Of a stretch of DNA of 49,696 nucleotides, positions 8,756-16,906 are shown piece after piece. The first letter of the stretch is position 1. Each line of letters opens with the position of its first letter. A program made the translations under genes and the position numbers. Source of the DNA: Lachnospiraceae bacterium UBA3282 (GTDB lineage Bacteria > Bacillota > Clostridia > Lachnospirales > Lachnospiraceae). The stretch lies in NCBI GenBank assembly GCA_002361735.1, contig DETS01000016.1:1-49696 (forward strand), given 5' to 3'. The notes beneath the pieces were generated by a model. It did not search any database. It saw nothing but the letters and a program-made list of their open reading frames with translations, and was not told the origin of the DNA.

Positions 8756-9457
8756 TTGGAACATACGATACTTTTACTGGAAGACGATGCGGATCTGATC
8801 GACGGGCTGACCTATTCTCTGCAGCGAGAAGGGTATATTGTAGACATAGTGCAGACGATCAAGGCGGCGTATGCTAATCTGAAAGAAAAAAACTACAGTC
8901 TTTTATTGTTGGACGTTACCCTGCCGGACGGAAACGGCATGGATGTGTGTCGTTTTGTGCGGGAGCGGGACAAGCAGGTGCCGATCATCTTTCTGACGGC
9001 GATGGATGAGGAGGTCAATGTGATCCGTGGGCTGGACGGCGGCGCGGACGACTATATCACGAAGCCTTTTAAACTGGGAGAGTTGTGTTCCAGAATCCGG
9101 GCGCTGCTGCGGCGGAGCGGGATGTGTGAGACAGAACGGGCGAATCGGCTTACATCAGGGCCTTTAACCATTGATCTGCTCGGAGGCAGCGCATTTTTTA
9201 ATGATCGCCTTTTGGAGCTGACGGTCGGAGAATACCGCCTGCTGTGTCTGCTGGTCCGCAATGCAGGGCAGACTGTTTTAAGGAATACCATACTGGATGC
9301 ACTCTGGGATGGCAGCGGTAATTTTGTGGATGATAATACGCTGTCCGTCTATATCCGCAGGCTGCGGGAAAAGATTGAGGACGAGCCATCCAATCCGAAA
9401 TATCTGCTGACGGTACGGGGGTTCGGATACAAGTGGAAACGTGAAAAGAACTTCTAG
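8756..9457 (+). CDS. OmpR/PhoB-family response regulator
   Basis: This 233-residue regulator has a receiver domain with the acidic cluster E9-D10-D11, phospho-acceptor D53 (LLLLDVTLPDG) and the ITKPF lysine. A winged-helix DNA-binding domain follows (about 135-230, ending SVYIRRLREKIE...LLTVRGFGYKW). I chose TTG at 8756 because AAGGAGAG (8741-8748) is 7 bases upstream. GTG at 8750 is too close to that site, and TTG at 8729 lacks one. It precedes a histidine kinase and an ABC/FtsX pair. Its stop codon lies inside a hairpin repeat (9441). Confidence 0.93.
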   Translation: MEHTILLLEDDADLIDGLTYSLQREGYIVDIVQTIKAAYANLKEKNYSLLLLDVTLPDGNGMDVCRFVRERDKQVPIIFLTAMDEEVNVIRGLDGGADDYITKPFKLGELCSRIRALLRRSGMCETERANRLTSGPLTIDLLGGSAFFNDRLLELTVGEYRLLCLLVRNAGQTVLRNTILDALWDGSGNFVDDNTLSVYIRRLREKIEDEPSNPKYLLTVRGFGYKWKREKNF

Positions 9458-9533
9458 CCGCTCATGCCAGAGGGCATATCGCGGAGAAGTTCTAAGTTTC
9501 ACGCAGGAGAATGCCCAAAAGGCGGCATTCTCC
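9441..9533 (+). repeat. Dispersed two-hairpin element, copy A
   Basis: The first hairpin is a long nested inverted repeat: GTGAAA/TTTCAC (9441-9446/9497-9502), AGAACTTCT/AGAAGTTCT (9447-9455/9485-9493), CCGC/GCGG and ATGCC/GGCAT. The second is GGAGAATGCC/GGCATTCTCC (9506-9515/9524-9533). The first hairpin covers the stop codon of the response regulator. A second copy lies at 28687 after an unrelated gene. There is no T-run, so it is not a classical terminator. Confidence 0.85.
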
Positions 9534-9564
9534 GTGCGGATTTGAGATTTTGTGATGCGGAATC

Positions 9565-10830
9565 ATGTGGGTGGCGGAGGTTGTGGCGAATATGTTACAG
9601 GATAAAAATACACGGTATTACATTGCGGTTTTAGCGGTATTGTTTGGCGCATTTTTCTTATGGGCATTCTTTTTGTCGTGGTTTCACGGAAGGGAGGCGC
9701 AGAATCTTTTGTTTGAGCGGGAACAAACCATCGTTTCTTCCCTGATGGAGCAGGGGGTTCCACGGGCGGCGATTGCGCAGGCAGTCAAGGGCGCTGAGCC
9801 AAACGGAGCGGGAGCGGAATTGCTTGCGCAGCTTGGGCATACACAGAGCATCCCTTTTTGGCTGTTTCCCACCATTGACAGATCTGTGCGGCTGTTTGGC
9901 GGGATCGCGGTCGGAATGGCAGGGGCGTTAGCGATTATTTTGTTTGGTATGTCTATCCGCTTTTTAGGAAAACGGGAGAAGCTGTATCGCCGGGCGGAGG
10001 GCATCATCACCCGGTTTTCCGAGGGAAATTTTGACAGTCATCTGCCGCAGAATGAAGACGGAAGCATCTATCAGCTGTTTGCGGCGGTGGAGGAACTGGC
10101 TGTGGCACTGCGGGCACAGAGTGAGAAAGAACAGCATAGGAAGGTCTTTTTGCGGGATACGATCTCTGACATCTCCCATCAGCTGAAGACGCCTTTGGCG
10201 GCGCTGCACATGTACACGGAAATCATAGCGCAGGAACCGGATCATAAGGAGACCGTGAAACATTTTTCCGAAAAAATCATGCAGTCGATCGACCGCATGG
10301 AGCAGCTTGTGCAGACGCTTCTCAAAGTCAGCCGCATCGATGCGGGAAGCATTGTCTTTCAAAAGGAGTGGCTGTCCGCTGCCGAGTTGGCGGAGAGTGC
10401 GGCTGTAGATTTGTCTACAAGGGCGGCGCAAGAGGGGAAAAAGCTTATCATGGAGGGCGACTCGGCACAGATGATTTTTTGTGACAGGGAGTGGACGAGG
10501 GAAGCGCTCGCAAACCTGATGAAAAATGCGCTCGATCATACGGATGAGGGCGGCGCAGTCACGGTTTTCTGGGAAAGGTCTCCGGCCATGTTCCGGCTGT
10601 CGGTGGCGGATAACGGCTGCGGAATCGCCGCAGAAGACTTGCCGCATGTATTCAAACGATTTTACCGCAGCAAAGGAGAGGGATGCCGGCAGGGAATCGG
10701 TCTGGGGCTGCCCCTTGCCAAGTCCATTGCGGAAGGGCAGGGCGGTATCCTTTCGGTAAGCAGCACGCCGGGGGAGGAAACTGTGTTTACTCTTATGCTT
10801 CCAACCGAGGCTGTAAAGCAGTTTCCGTAA
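9565..10830 (+). CDS. Two-component sensor histidine kinase
   Basis: A kinase of 421 residues. Membrane segments are at about 20-42 and 110-135, bracketing a small extracellular region of about 65 residues. A HAMP-like linker follows, then the HisKA domain with H205 in DISHQLKTPLAAL. The HATPase domain has NLMKNALDHT, DNGCGIAAEDL, FKRFYR and GIGLGLPLAKS. The start is uncertain: ATG 9565 has no ribosome site, while ATG 9592 (MLQDKN) has GGCGGAGG 11 bases upstream and may be the true start, giving 412 residues. It pairs with the preceding OmpR regulator and probably controls the ABC genes downstream. Confidence 0.92.
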   Translation: MWVAEVVANMLQDKNTRYYIAVLAVLFGAFFLWAFFLSWFHGREAQNLLFEREQTIVSSLMEQGVPRAAIAQAVKGAEPNGAGAELLAQLGHTQSIPFWLFPTIDRSVRLFGGIAVGMAGALAIILFGMSIRFLGKREKLYRRAEGIITRFSEGNFDSHLPQNEDGSIYQLFAAVEELAVALRAQSEKEQHRKVFLRDTISDISHQLKTPLAALHMYTEIIAQEPDHKETVKHFSEKIMQSIDRMEQLVQTLLKVSRIDAGSIVFQKEWLSAAELAESAAVDLSTRAAQEGKKLIMEGDSAQMIFCDREWTREALANLMKNALDHTDEGGAVTVFWERSPAMFRLSVADNGCGIAAEDLPHVFKRFYRSKGEGCRQGIGLGLPLAKSIAEGQGGILSVSSTPGEETVFTLMLPTEAVKQFP

Positions 10831-10858
10831 GGTAGATTTCGAAGGGATTCCCCTTTTT

Positions 10859-10912
10859 CTTACACATTTGTAAGGTTGCTTTCACGAGATTGTAAGCTGT
10901 TCCTGCTATCAT
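10859..10912 (+). promoter_or_regulatory. Probable regulated promoter of the ABC/FtsX operon
   Basis: An inverted repeat CTTACA-N4-TGTAAG (10859-10874) is followed by a second TTGTAAG at 10890-10896. The two TTGTAAG copies are 22 bases apart, two helical turns. A TATCAT -10 (10907-10912) follows with no good -35 box. A weak -35 behind repeated half-sites is the usual form of a promoter activated by an OmpR-type regulator, here presumably the one at 8756 (inference). Confidence 0.5.
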
Positions 10913-10962
10913 TCTGAGCAGAAAGACAGGCGGTTTAGAGTTGAAAGGAGGAGCAGTTTACA

Positions 10963-11658
10963 ATGGAAATTGTGGAAGTACGAGATCTTTGTAAAACTTA
11001 CGGGACAGGCGAAGCGAAAGTAGAGGCATTAAAGCATGTTTCGTTTACGTTACAAAAGGGGGAGTTTGCGGCGGTGATTGGGGAGTCCGGTTCCGGCAAG
11101 AGCACCTTGCTTAACTGTATCGGCGCATTGGATGAACCCACAGGCGGACAGGTTTTCATAGACGGACAGGATCTGTTTACCATGCGGGAGGAGAATCGCA
11201 CCATTTTCAGGCGCCGTAATATTGGCTTTATTTTTCAGTCGTTTCATCTGATTCCAGAACTCAACGTGGAGCAGAATATTATGTTTCCCCTCTTATTGGA
11301 TCATAAGAAACCGGATAGCGGACAGGTAGAAGAAATTCTGGCAGTGCTGGGGCTGCGGGAGCGGCGCGGACATCTGCCGGGGCAGCTTTCCGGCGGTCAG
11401 CAGCAGAGAGTGGCGATCGGCAGAGCGCTGATCACGAGACCGAAACTGATTCTGGCGGATGAGCCGACCGGAAATCTGGATCGGAAAAACAGCAAGGAAG
11501 TGATGGAGCTTTTGACAAAGGCATCCAGACAGTACCAACAGACCATTTTAATGATCACGCACAATCCGAATCTGATCACATCCGTAGACAGAGTGATGCA
11601 GGTGGCGGATGGTATTCTGAGCGATCTGGGAGGGAATGTCAATGAAAAATTATCTTAA
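10963..11658 (+). CDS. ABC transporter ATPase (LolD/MacB type)
   Basis: A complete 231-residue nucleotide-binding subunit. It shows Walker A GESGSGKST (about 40-48), a Q-loop (FIFQSFHL), signature LSGGQQQR, Walker B LILADEP and switch His in ITHNP. It belongs to the MacB/LolD-like group that works with FtsX-type permeases. AAAGGAGG lies upstream of the ATG. It overlaps the permease gene by 17 bases, so the two are translationally coupled. With the kinase-regulator pair upstream this resembles modules that sense or expel peptides and cell-envelope antibiotics. Confidence 0.95.
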   Translation: MEIVEVRDLCKTYGTGEAKVEALKHVSFTLQKGEFAAVIGESGSGKSTLLNCIGALDEPTGGQVFIDGQDLFTMREENRTIFRRRNIGFIFQSFHLIPELNVEQNIMFPLLLDHKKPDSGQVEEILAVLGLRERRGHLPGQLSGGQQQRVAIGRALITRPKLILADEPTGNLDRKNSKEVMELLTKASRQYQQTILMITHNPNLITSVDRVMQVADGILSDLGGNVNEKLS

Positions 11659-13981
11659 TCTCATTCCTATTTCGGCAAGGATTCATCGCAGACAAACCCG
11701 CATGACCAGATGGTGTATTGTAATTTCCGTATTTTTGATTTCCGCGATCTTCGGTATGGCGGATATGTTTTTGCAAAGTCAGAAAAACCTGGCCATCATG
11801 ACGGACGGCGCATGGCATGTGATGTTTCGGGAACTTACGGAGGAGCAGACGGCGATGCTTGCCGCAAGGCCCGAAGTGAAAACGCTCACCCGCTATGCGG
11901 CGACAAACTATAAGCTGGATATGGGCTATGCGGTGGCCGGTGTGGAGACTGTTTTATGCGGTTTTGACGAAACCTTTTTAGCAATTTATCCTTCCGTCCG
12001 TCTGCTTGACGGAAGCTTCCCCAAAGAGAACGGAGAGGCGCTTGTCACGGAGGGTATGTGCGGCAGATTGGGGCTTTGTGTGGGGGACGAGGTGGAGGTG
12101 ACGACGCCTGACGGGTCTCTTTCCTTTCAAATAAACGGTATCGTGGAGGATACTTCCATGATGCTTAAGACGGATGCCTTTGGCGTCTTTGTGAATACGG
12201 AAACCTATCTGTCCTGTTTTCGGAAGGCGACGCTGCAGGAAGACTTCGCTTATTATGTGGAGTTTGTACCGAACTGCAGGATACAGAAGGCAATCAAAGA
12301 GATCTGCGCACAGCTGCAGATCCCGGAGGATCAAGTCTCTGAAAATGCGAGATTGATGGGAAGCATGCTGCAGAGCAGCGACCGGTATATTTGGATGCTG
12401 TATCTGATCGCGTTTATTCTGGCGGTATTGGTGGCTGTTTCCGGTATGATGATGATCCTGGGAAGTATGAACAGCAGTGTGGCACAGCGGACGGAATTTT
12501 TCGGGATGATGCGGTGTCTGGGCGCGACGGCAAAGCAGGTGCGGCGCTATGTGCGGATGGAGGCGCTGTTCTGGTGCCTGAAGGCGATTCCTATAGGGCT
12601 TTTCGCCGGTGTCGTGACGGTGTGGGGGCTGTGTCGGATGTTACGGGCAATAACACCCACATGGTTTTCGGAAATGCCGAGATTTGGGGTCAGCCTGCCG
12701 GGGGTGATTTTCGGGATTCTGATTGGAGTTTTGACCGTGCTTGCGGCAAGCAGGACGCCTGCCCGCAAAGCTTCGGAGGTCTCGCCGTTGACGGCGGTTT
12801 CGGGTAATGCCGATACGGTGTTTGCCGCAAAGAAGGCTGCAAGCACGAGGCGGATTCATGTAGAGACGGCGCTCGGACTGCATCACGCCATGGGCAGCAG
12901 GAAACATCTGATTTTGCTGACATCTTCCTTTGCGTTCAGTATCATCCTGTTTCTGGGATTTGGCATAGGAGTGGACTTTATGGGACATGCGATCGTGACG
13001 CTTCGCCCCTATACGCCGGATGTTTCGATTGTCAGTCATGACAATTCCTGTGACATATCGGATTCGCTTTATCTGTCATTACGGGAGAATCCAGCCGTTA
13101 AACGAGTCTTTGGGCGCAGTTTTTCATATGACTTGCCGGCACAGATACAGGGAGAGGATAAGACGGTCATGCTGCTTTCCTACGAGGCATATCAGTTTGA
13201 TTGGGCAAAGGGGAGTTTGCGGCAGGGCGATATGGATCGTGTGCGGGACGGAGAGGGTATCTTGCTGGTGGAAAAACCGGGATTTGCAGCCGAAGTGGGT
13301 AACAAAATAGAACTGCGGACCCAAATGGGGATACAGAATGTAGAGGTGGTCGGGATTCTCAGCTATGCCCCTTTTGATAATGGAGAAAATGTGGGTACGA
13401 TCATCTGCTCCGAAGACTTGTTTCGACAGCTGACGGGTGAAGACGGTTATACGATTTTGGATATCCAGTTACGGGATCAGTCCGATGCGGTGGTGGAAGC
13501 GATTCGCAGCATGGCGGGAGAGGCTTACAGATTCTCTGACAGTCGGAAAAACAATAGGGAAACACGGGCGGTTTATTTTTCCTTTTCCCTGTTTGTTTAC
13601 GGGTTCCTGGCAGTGGTTGCGCTGATTGCGGCATTCAATATCATCAACAGCATTGCCATGAGCGTGGCGGCGCGGATTAAACAGTACGGCGCTATGCGGG
13701 CGATCGGTATCAGTGCCGGGCAGTTACAGTCCATGATCGCGGCTGAGACGCTTACTTATCTGCTCGGTGGGCTGGCGGAAGGGCTTTTGTTGGGGCTGCC
13801 GCTCCATTACTATTTGTATCAATGGGCAATCACCGATAGATGGGGCGATATCTGGGTGCTGCCGTTGTCGAAATGTCTTTTGATCATGGCGGTGATGACC
13901 GTATCGGCAGTGGCAGCCATGAGGGGGCCGGTCAGACGGATTCGGGAAATGTCGGTGGTGGAGACGATCGGCACCTCGTAA
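11642..13981 (+). CDS. FtsX-family ABC transporter permease
   Basis: A 779-residue permease with eight likely membrane segments. One lies near the N-terminus (WCIVISVFLISAIFG) and is followed by a large extracellular MacB-like periplasmic-core region. Three follow at about 260-365. After a second N-terminal-like segment (LTSSFAFSIILFLGFGIG) and another outer domain, three close the protein at about 655-770 (VAALIAAFNIINS...). The duplicated layout is typical of MacB/FtsX permeases in Firmicutes. ATG 11642 is preferred because GGGAGGG (11628-11634) is 7 bases upstream; ATG 11636 is too close. A strong terminator follows at 14012. The substrate is unknown. Confidence 0.9.
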   Translation: MKNYLNLIPISARIHRRQTRMTRWCIVISVFLISAIFGMADMFLQSQKNLAIMTDGAWHVMFRELTEEQTAMLAARPEVKTLTRYAATNYKLDMGYAVAGVETVLCGFDETFLAIYPSVRLLDGSFPKENGEALVTEGMCGRLGLCVGDEVEVTTPDGSLSFQINGIVEDTSMMLKTDAFGVFVNTETYLSCFRKATLQEDFAYYVEFVPNCRIQKAIKEICAQLQIPEDQVSENARLMGSMLQSSDRYIWMLYLIAFILAVLVAVSGMMMILGSMNSSVAQRTEFFGMMRCLGATAKQVRRYVRMEALFWCLKAIPIGLFAGVVTVWGLCRMLRAITPTWFSEMPRFGVSLPGVIFGILIGVLTVLAASRTPARKASEVSPLTAVSGNADTVFAAKKAASTRRIHVETALGLHHAMGSRKHLILLTSSFAFSIILFLGFGIGVDFMGHAIVTLRPYTPDVSIVSHDNSCDISDSLYLSLRENPAVKRVFGRSFSYDLPAQIQGEDKTVMLLSYEAYQFDWAKGSLRQGDMDRVRDGEGILLVEKPGFAAEVGNKIELRTQMGIQNVEVVGILSYAPFDNGENVGTIICSEDLFRQLTGEDGYTILDIQLRDQSDAVVEAIRSMAGEAYRFSDSRKNNRETRAVYFSFSLFVYGFLAVVALIAAFNIINSIAMSVAARIKQYGAMRAIGISAGQLQSMIAAETLTYLLGGLAEGLLLGLPLHYYLYQWAITDRWGDIWVLPLSKCLLIMAVMTVSAVAAMRGPVRRIREMSVVETIGTS

Positions 13982-14011
13982 GGCGCATGGTCAGAAGAAA
14001 GGAAGAAGAGA

Positions 14012-14041
14012 GTCGCTTGTCGGTTGACAGGCGGCTTTTTT
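14012..14041 (+). terminator. Terminator of the ABC/FtsX operon
   Basis: A 10-bp stem with G-U pairs, GTCGCTTGTC (14012-14021) with GACAGGCGGC (14026-14035), loop GGTT, followed by six T. Confidence 0.88.
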
Positions 14042-14183
14042 CGTGTTAAGGTATTCCACAATCGCATGGTACGTGATGGAAAATCAGAACCCAATTTGAG
14101 ATTTGTTTTGCGCTCTTTAGCATTGTATGTTTTGTAATGAGGAAAAACGATATGTAAGGAGTACAGAAAGGCAGGGACATAGC

Positions 14184-14969
14184 ATGAGTTGGTTATGGAT
14201 GATCGTGGTGACTTTTTTTGCGGGGCTGGGCGCAGGGCTTGGGACAGGCTTTGCGGGAATGAGTGCAGCGGCGGTAATCAGCCCCATGCTGATTACCTTC
14301 TTGCATATGGATGCTTATATGGCGGTGGGAATTGCCTTATCCTCCGATGTGCTTGCCAGTGCGGTGTCCGCCTACACATACGGAAAGAATAAGAATCTGG
14401 ATATCAGAAACGGTCTGATCATGATGGGTAGTGTGCTCGCTTTTACGGTGGTGGGCAGTTATGTGGCAAGTCTGGTCCCGCCGGCGACTATGGGCGGTTT
14501 CTCCGTGTTTATGACCTTTCTGCTGGGCATTAAATTTATTGTAAAGCCTGTTATGACCACCAAGGAGGCGATGGGAGAGGTGTCCGCGAAGAAGCGGGCG
14601 GTGCAGTCCCTCATAGCGGGTGTGATGATTGGATTCATCTGCGGGTTTATCGGCGCGGGCGGCGGCATGATGATGCTTTTGATCCTGACTTCGATTCTGC
14701 ACTATGAGTTGAAGACCGCCGTGGGAACCAGCGTGTTTATCATGGCGTTTACCGCCTTTACGGGAGCGGCGTCGCACTTTGCCATTGGCGGGGCGCCCAA
14801 CTGGCCTGTGTGGGTGCTGTGCGTGATCTTTACCTTTATTTGGGCAAGGATTGCGGCGGTGTTTGCCAACAAAGCGGAACCGAAGACGTTAAACAGGGCG
14901 ACGGGCGTCGTACTGGTAGTGCTAGGGGTCGTGGTGATGGGATTTCAGTTTTTGACAAAGGCGGCATAG
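14184..14969 (+). CDS. TauE/SafE-family sulfite/anion exporter
   Basis: A 261-residue polytopic membrane protein with about eight segments. It has two related halves, each beginning with the family motif: GLGAGLGTGFAGMSAA near the N-terminus and GFICGFIGAGGGMMML at about 152-167. The family moves sulfite, sulfonates or other organic anions, and the substrate here is not evident. The start MSWLWMIVV was chosen because the hydrophobic first helix begins at once and AAAGGCAGGG lies just upstream; the in-frame extension to 14127 is charged. It is monocistronic between terminators at 14012 and 14964. Confidence 0.85.
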   Translation: MSWLWMIVVTFFAGLGAGLGTGFAGMSAAAVISPMLITFLHMDAYMAVGIALSSDVLASAVSAYTYGKNKNLDIRNGLIMMGSVLAFTVVGSYVASLVPPATMGGFSVFMTFLLGIKFIVKPVMTTKEAMGEVSAKKRAVQSLIAGVMIGFICGFIGAGGGMMMLLILTSILHYELKTAVGTSVFIMAFTAFTGAASHFAIGGAPNWPVWVLCVIFTFIWARIAAVFANKAEPKTLNRATGVVLVVLGVVVMGFQFLTKAA

Positions 14970-14991
14970 CCATAGGCTGTGCTGTTTTTTT
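14964..14991 (+). terminator. Terminator of the TauE/SafE gene
   Basis: GCATAGCC (14964-14971) pairs with GGCTGTGC (14975-14982), 8 bp with one G-U, then TG and seven T. The stem overlaps the stop codon. Confidence 0.85.
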
Positions 14992-15026
14992 GATAAAAAA
15001 AATAGGTAGATAATGGAGGAAAAATA

Positions 15027-15344
15027 ATGCAGGCAGTATATCCGGTTTTATTTACAAAGACAAAAGAATGTATTTTAGTGGAAGCGCCTGATCTGGAAGT
15101 CTTAACCGAAGGAAAAGATATGAAAGACGCTATTGCTATGGCAAGGGATGCAATGGAATTGAAATGCGTTACTTTAGAAGATTATAAAAAGGAAATCCCT
15201 GTGCCGTCTAACACTTTGGATATTAACAAAGGCACTTTCGCAGAAGAAGGGGAGACGATTGTATCTTACGTCGATATTGATTCAGGAGAATACAGAAGAA
15301 AAATAGATAACAAAACCGTCAGAAGAAGACAAAGGGTATCATAA
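15027..15344 (+). CDS. HicB-like protein, orphan and apparently C-terminally shortened
   Basis: A 105-residue protein whose first about 60 residues match the HicB RNase-H-like fold: YPVLFTKTKECILVEAPDLEVLTEG then DAIAMARDAMEL. HicB antitoxins normally end in a DNA-binding helix-turn-helix or ribbon-helix-helix segment after a Y-R-K-x-x-x-N-K-x-V-K stretch. Here the equivalent YRRKIDNKTVRR is followed at once by RQRVS and a stop. That loss is judged from memory of the family. No hicA lies beside it. It runs 6 bases into the 3' end of the opposite ABC exporter gene. GGAGGAAAAATA precedes the ATG. It may be a relic, or an antitoxin-like regulator acting alone. Confidence 0.7.
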   Translation: MQAVYPVLFTKTKECILVEAPDLEVLTEGKDMKDAIAMARDAMELKCVTLEDYKKEIPVPSNTLDINKGTFAEEGETIVSYVDIDSGEYRRKIDNKTVRRRQRVS

Positions 15345-16874
15345 CGCAATCACTCGCGAAAACTTTCTTTTTTGCTCCGCGGACAGATGATGGCTGACCA
15401 GAATCAACGTCAGCTCCGGCTTGGATAACAGATTTTCTTTAATTCTGTCCGCGTTTTCGCCGACAATCGTATGTAAGCCGTCAGGCATAGCCGACAGGTC
15501 TTTATCCAGAGCGCTGTCTCGCAGGGCTTTCCGGATTTGTTCTTCTGCAAATTCTTCTCCGAGCGTAATGTTATCTAAGATCGTGGTGTTAAATAAGAAT
15601 ACATCCTGTTCGATATAACTCATTTGCTGCCAAAGTTGTTCCGGTCGGCAGTCTTTGACTTCCCGGTTTCCCAAGCGGATGGAACCCGTATATTCGGGCA
15701 GACATCCCAACAGCAGTTTTAACAGCGTGGATTTTCCGCAGCCGGAAGCTCCGGTCAGGGCGTACTTTCCGCCTTTTTCAAAGTGAATGCTAAAGTCATT
15801 TATGATCGTTTCCTGATCATAGCCGAAAGTTACATGTTCCATCGTGATTCCGTTTTGCATCACAGCCGCCGGTATTTCAGATTCTGTGTCCGTATGAATT
15901 TTTTCATTTCTGCGCTGCTTTTCGCACATCATTTCAGTTTTATCTGCGGGTTCCTCTCTCTGAATAAACATTTTTTCAAAATAGGGTTTAGAACTTTGTA
16001 TCGACAATATATCCTGCGTGATATTATTAAGCCCCGCGGAGAGATTTCCGCACAGATTACCGCCGCCGGTCAGGGCACCCGTGAGGATGATGCCTTTGAC
16101 AGACAAAAAGCCGATCAGGGTGACGTGCAGCATCTGACAGATAATGTTGACGCAGCCCATTCCTGAGCCGAGCCAACCTTTCACATAAGCCAGACGGAAG
16201 CGGGGATATTCCATTCGCTCACCGGAACGCGCCACGCCATTTAAAAACCGTGATTCCCGATCAAAGAAGCGCAGGACGTCGTAACCGCACAGCAGCTCCT
16301 TGAGCGAGTTGACGGCGGCCGCCTGTTCCTGTGCGCAGTCATTCCCCAGAGCTTTCATTCGTTTATAAAAAAGTTTGGGAACGGACAGCATGATCGCCGT
16401 TGTGACAAGAGAGGCAATGAGCAGTGACCAGTGGAGCGAGAGCAGGGCAGCGGTACTCAATACGACGGTGATTGTCTGGCGGATGCAGTCATAAAAAGGA
16501 TTCCAGGCGAGATTCTCGATTTGGGTGATATCATTGGTAAACAGAGATAAAGATTCGCCGACGGATCGTTGATGAAACTGCCGATAGCTTTTTTGCAGCA
16601 GCATGTTGGCAATATCCTGACGGATTTCGTTGTTCATTTTACGGATCAGGCGGCAGCGAAAAAAGGTTTCCGCGCCGGTCAGTCCGTAAATCAGAAACCA
16701 GACCGCCACAAGGAGCAGCGTCCAATACAGAAACTCTTTCATATTTCTGTCGATGATACCCTGAAACGCCTGCATCATCAAGAGATTGGCACTGACCTGA
16801 AACCCGCAGAGGATTACCAGGAAAGCGATTACGAATAGGTTTTCTTTCCAATATTTTCTCAGATAAAGGAACAA
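15339..16874 (-). pseudogene. ABC exporter with internal deletion in its ATPase domain
   Basis: A fused membrane-ATPase half-exporter of 511 residues. Membrane segments fill about 1-290. The ATPase domain starts near 345 with Walker A GASGCGKST and has a Q-loop (YIEQDVFLFN). After HTIVGEN the sequence jumps straight to ADRIKENLL...LTLILVSHH. The ABC signature (LSGGQ), the Walker B DE pair and the D-loop, about 35-40 residues, are missing without a frame change. The junction lies near 15450-15460. The frame is otherwise intact. Start is TTG with GGGAGGAG 6 bases upstream. It lies 32 bases after the XRE regulator gene. It cannot hydrolyse ATP conventionally unless it pairs with another subunit. 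Confidence 0.8.
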
Positions 16875-16906
16875 GCAAATCTCCTCCCTTCGGGAAATTT
16901 ACGCGG

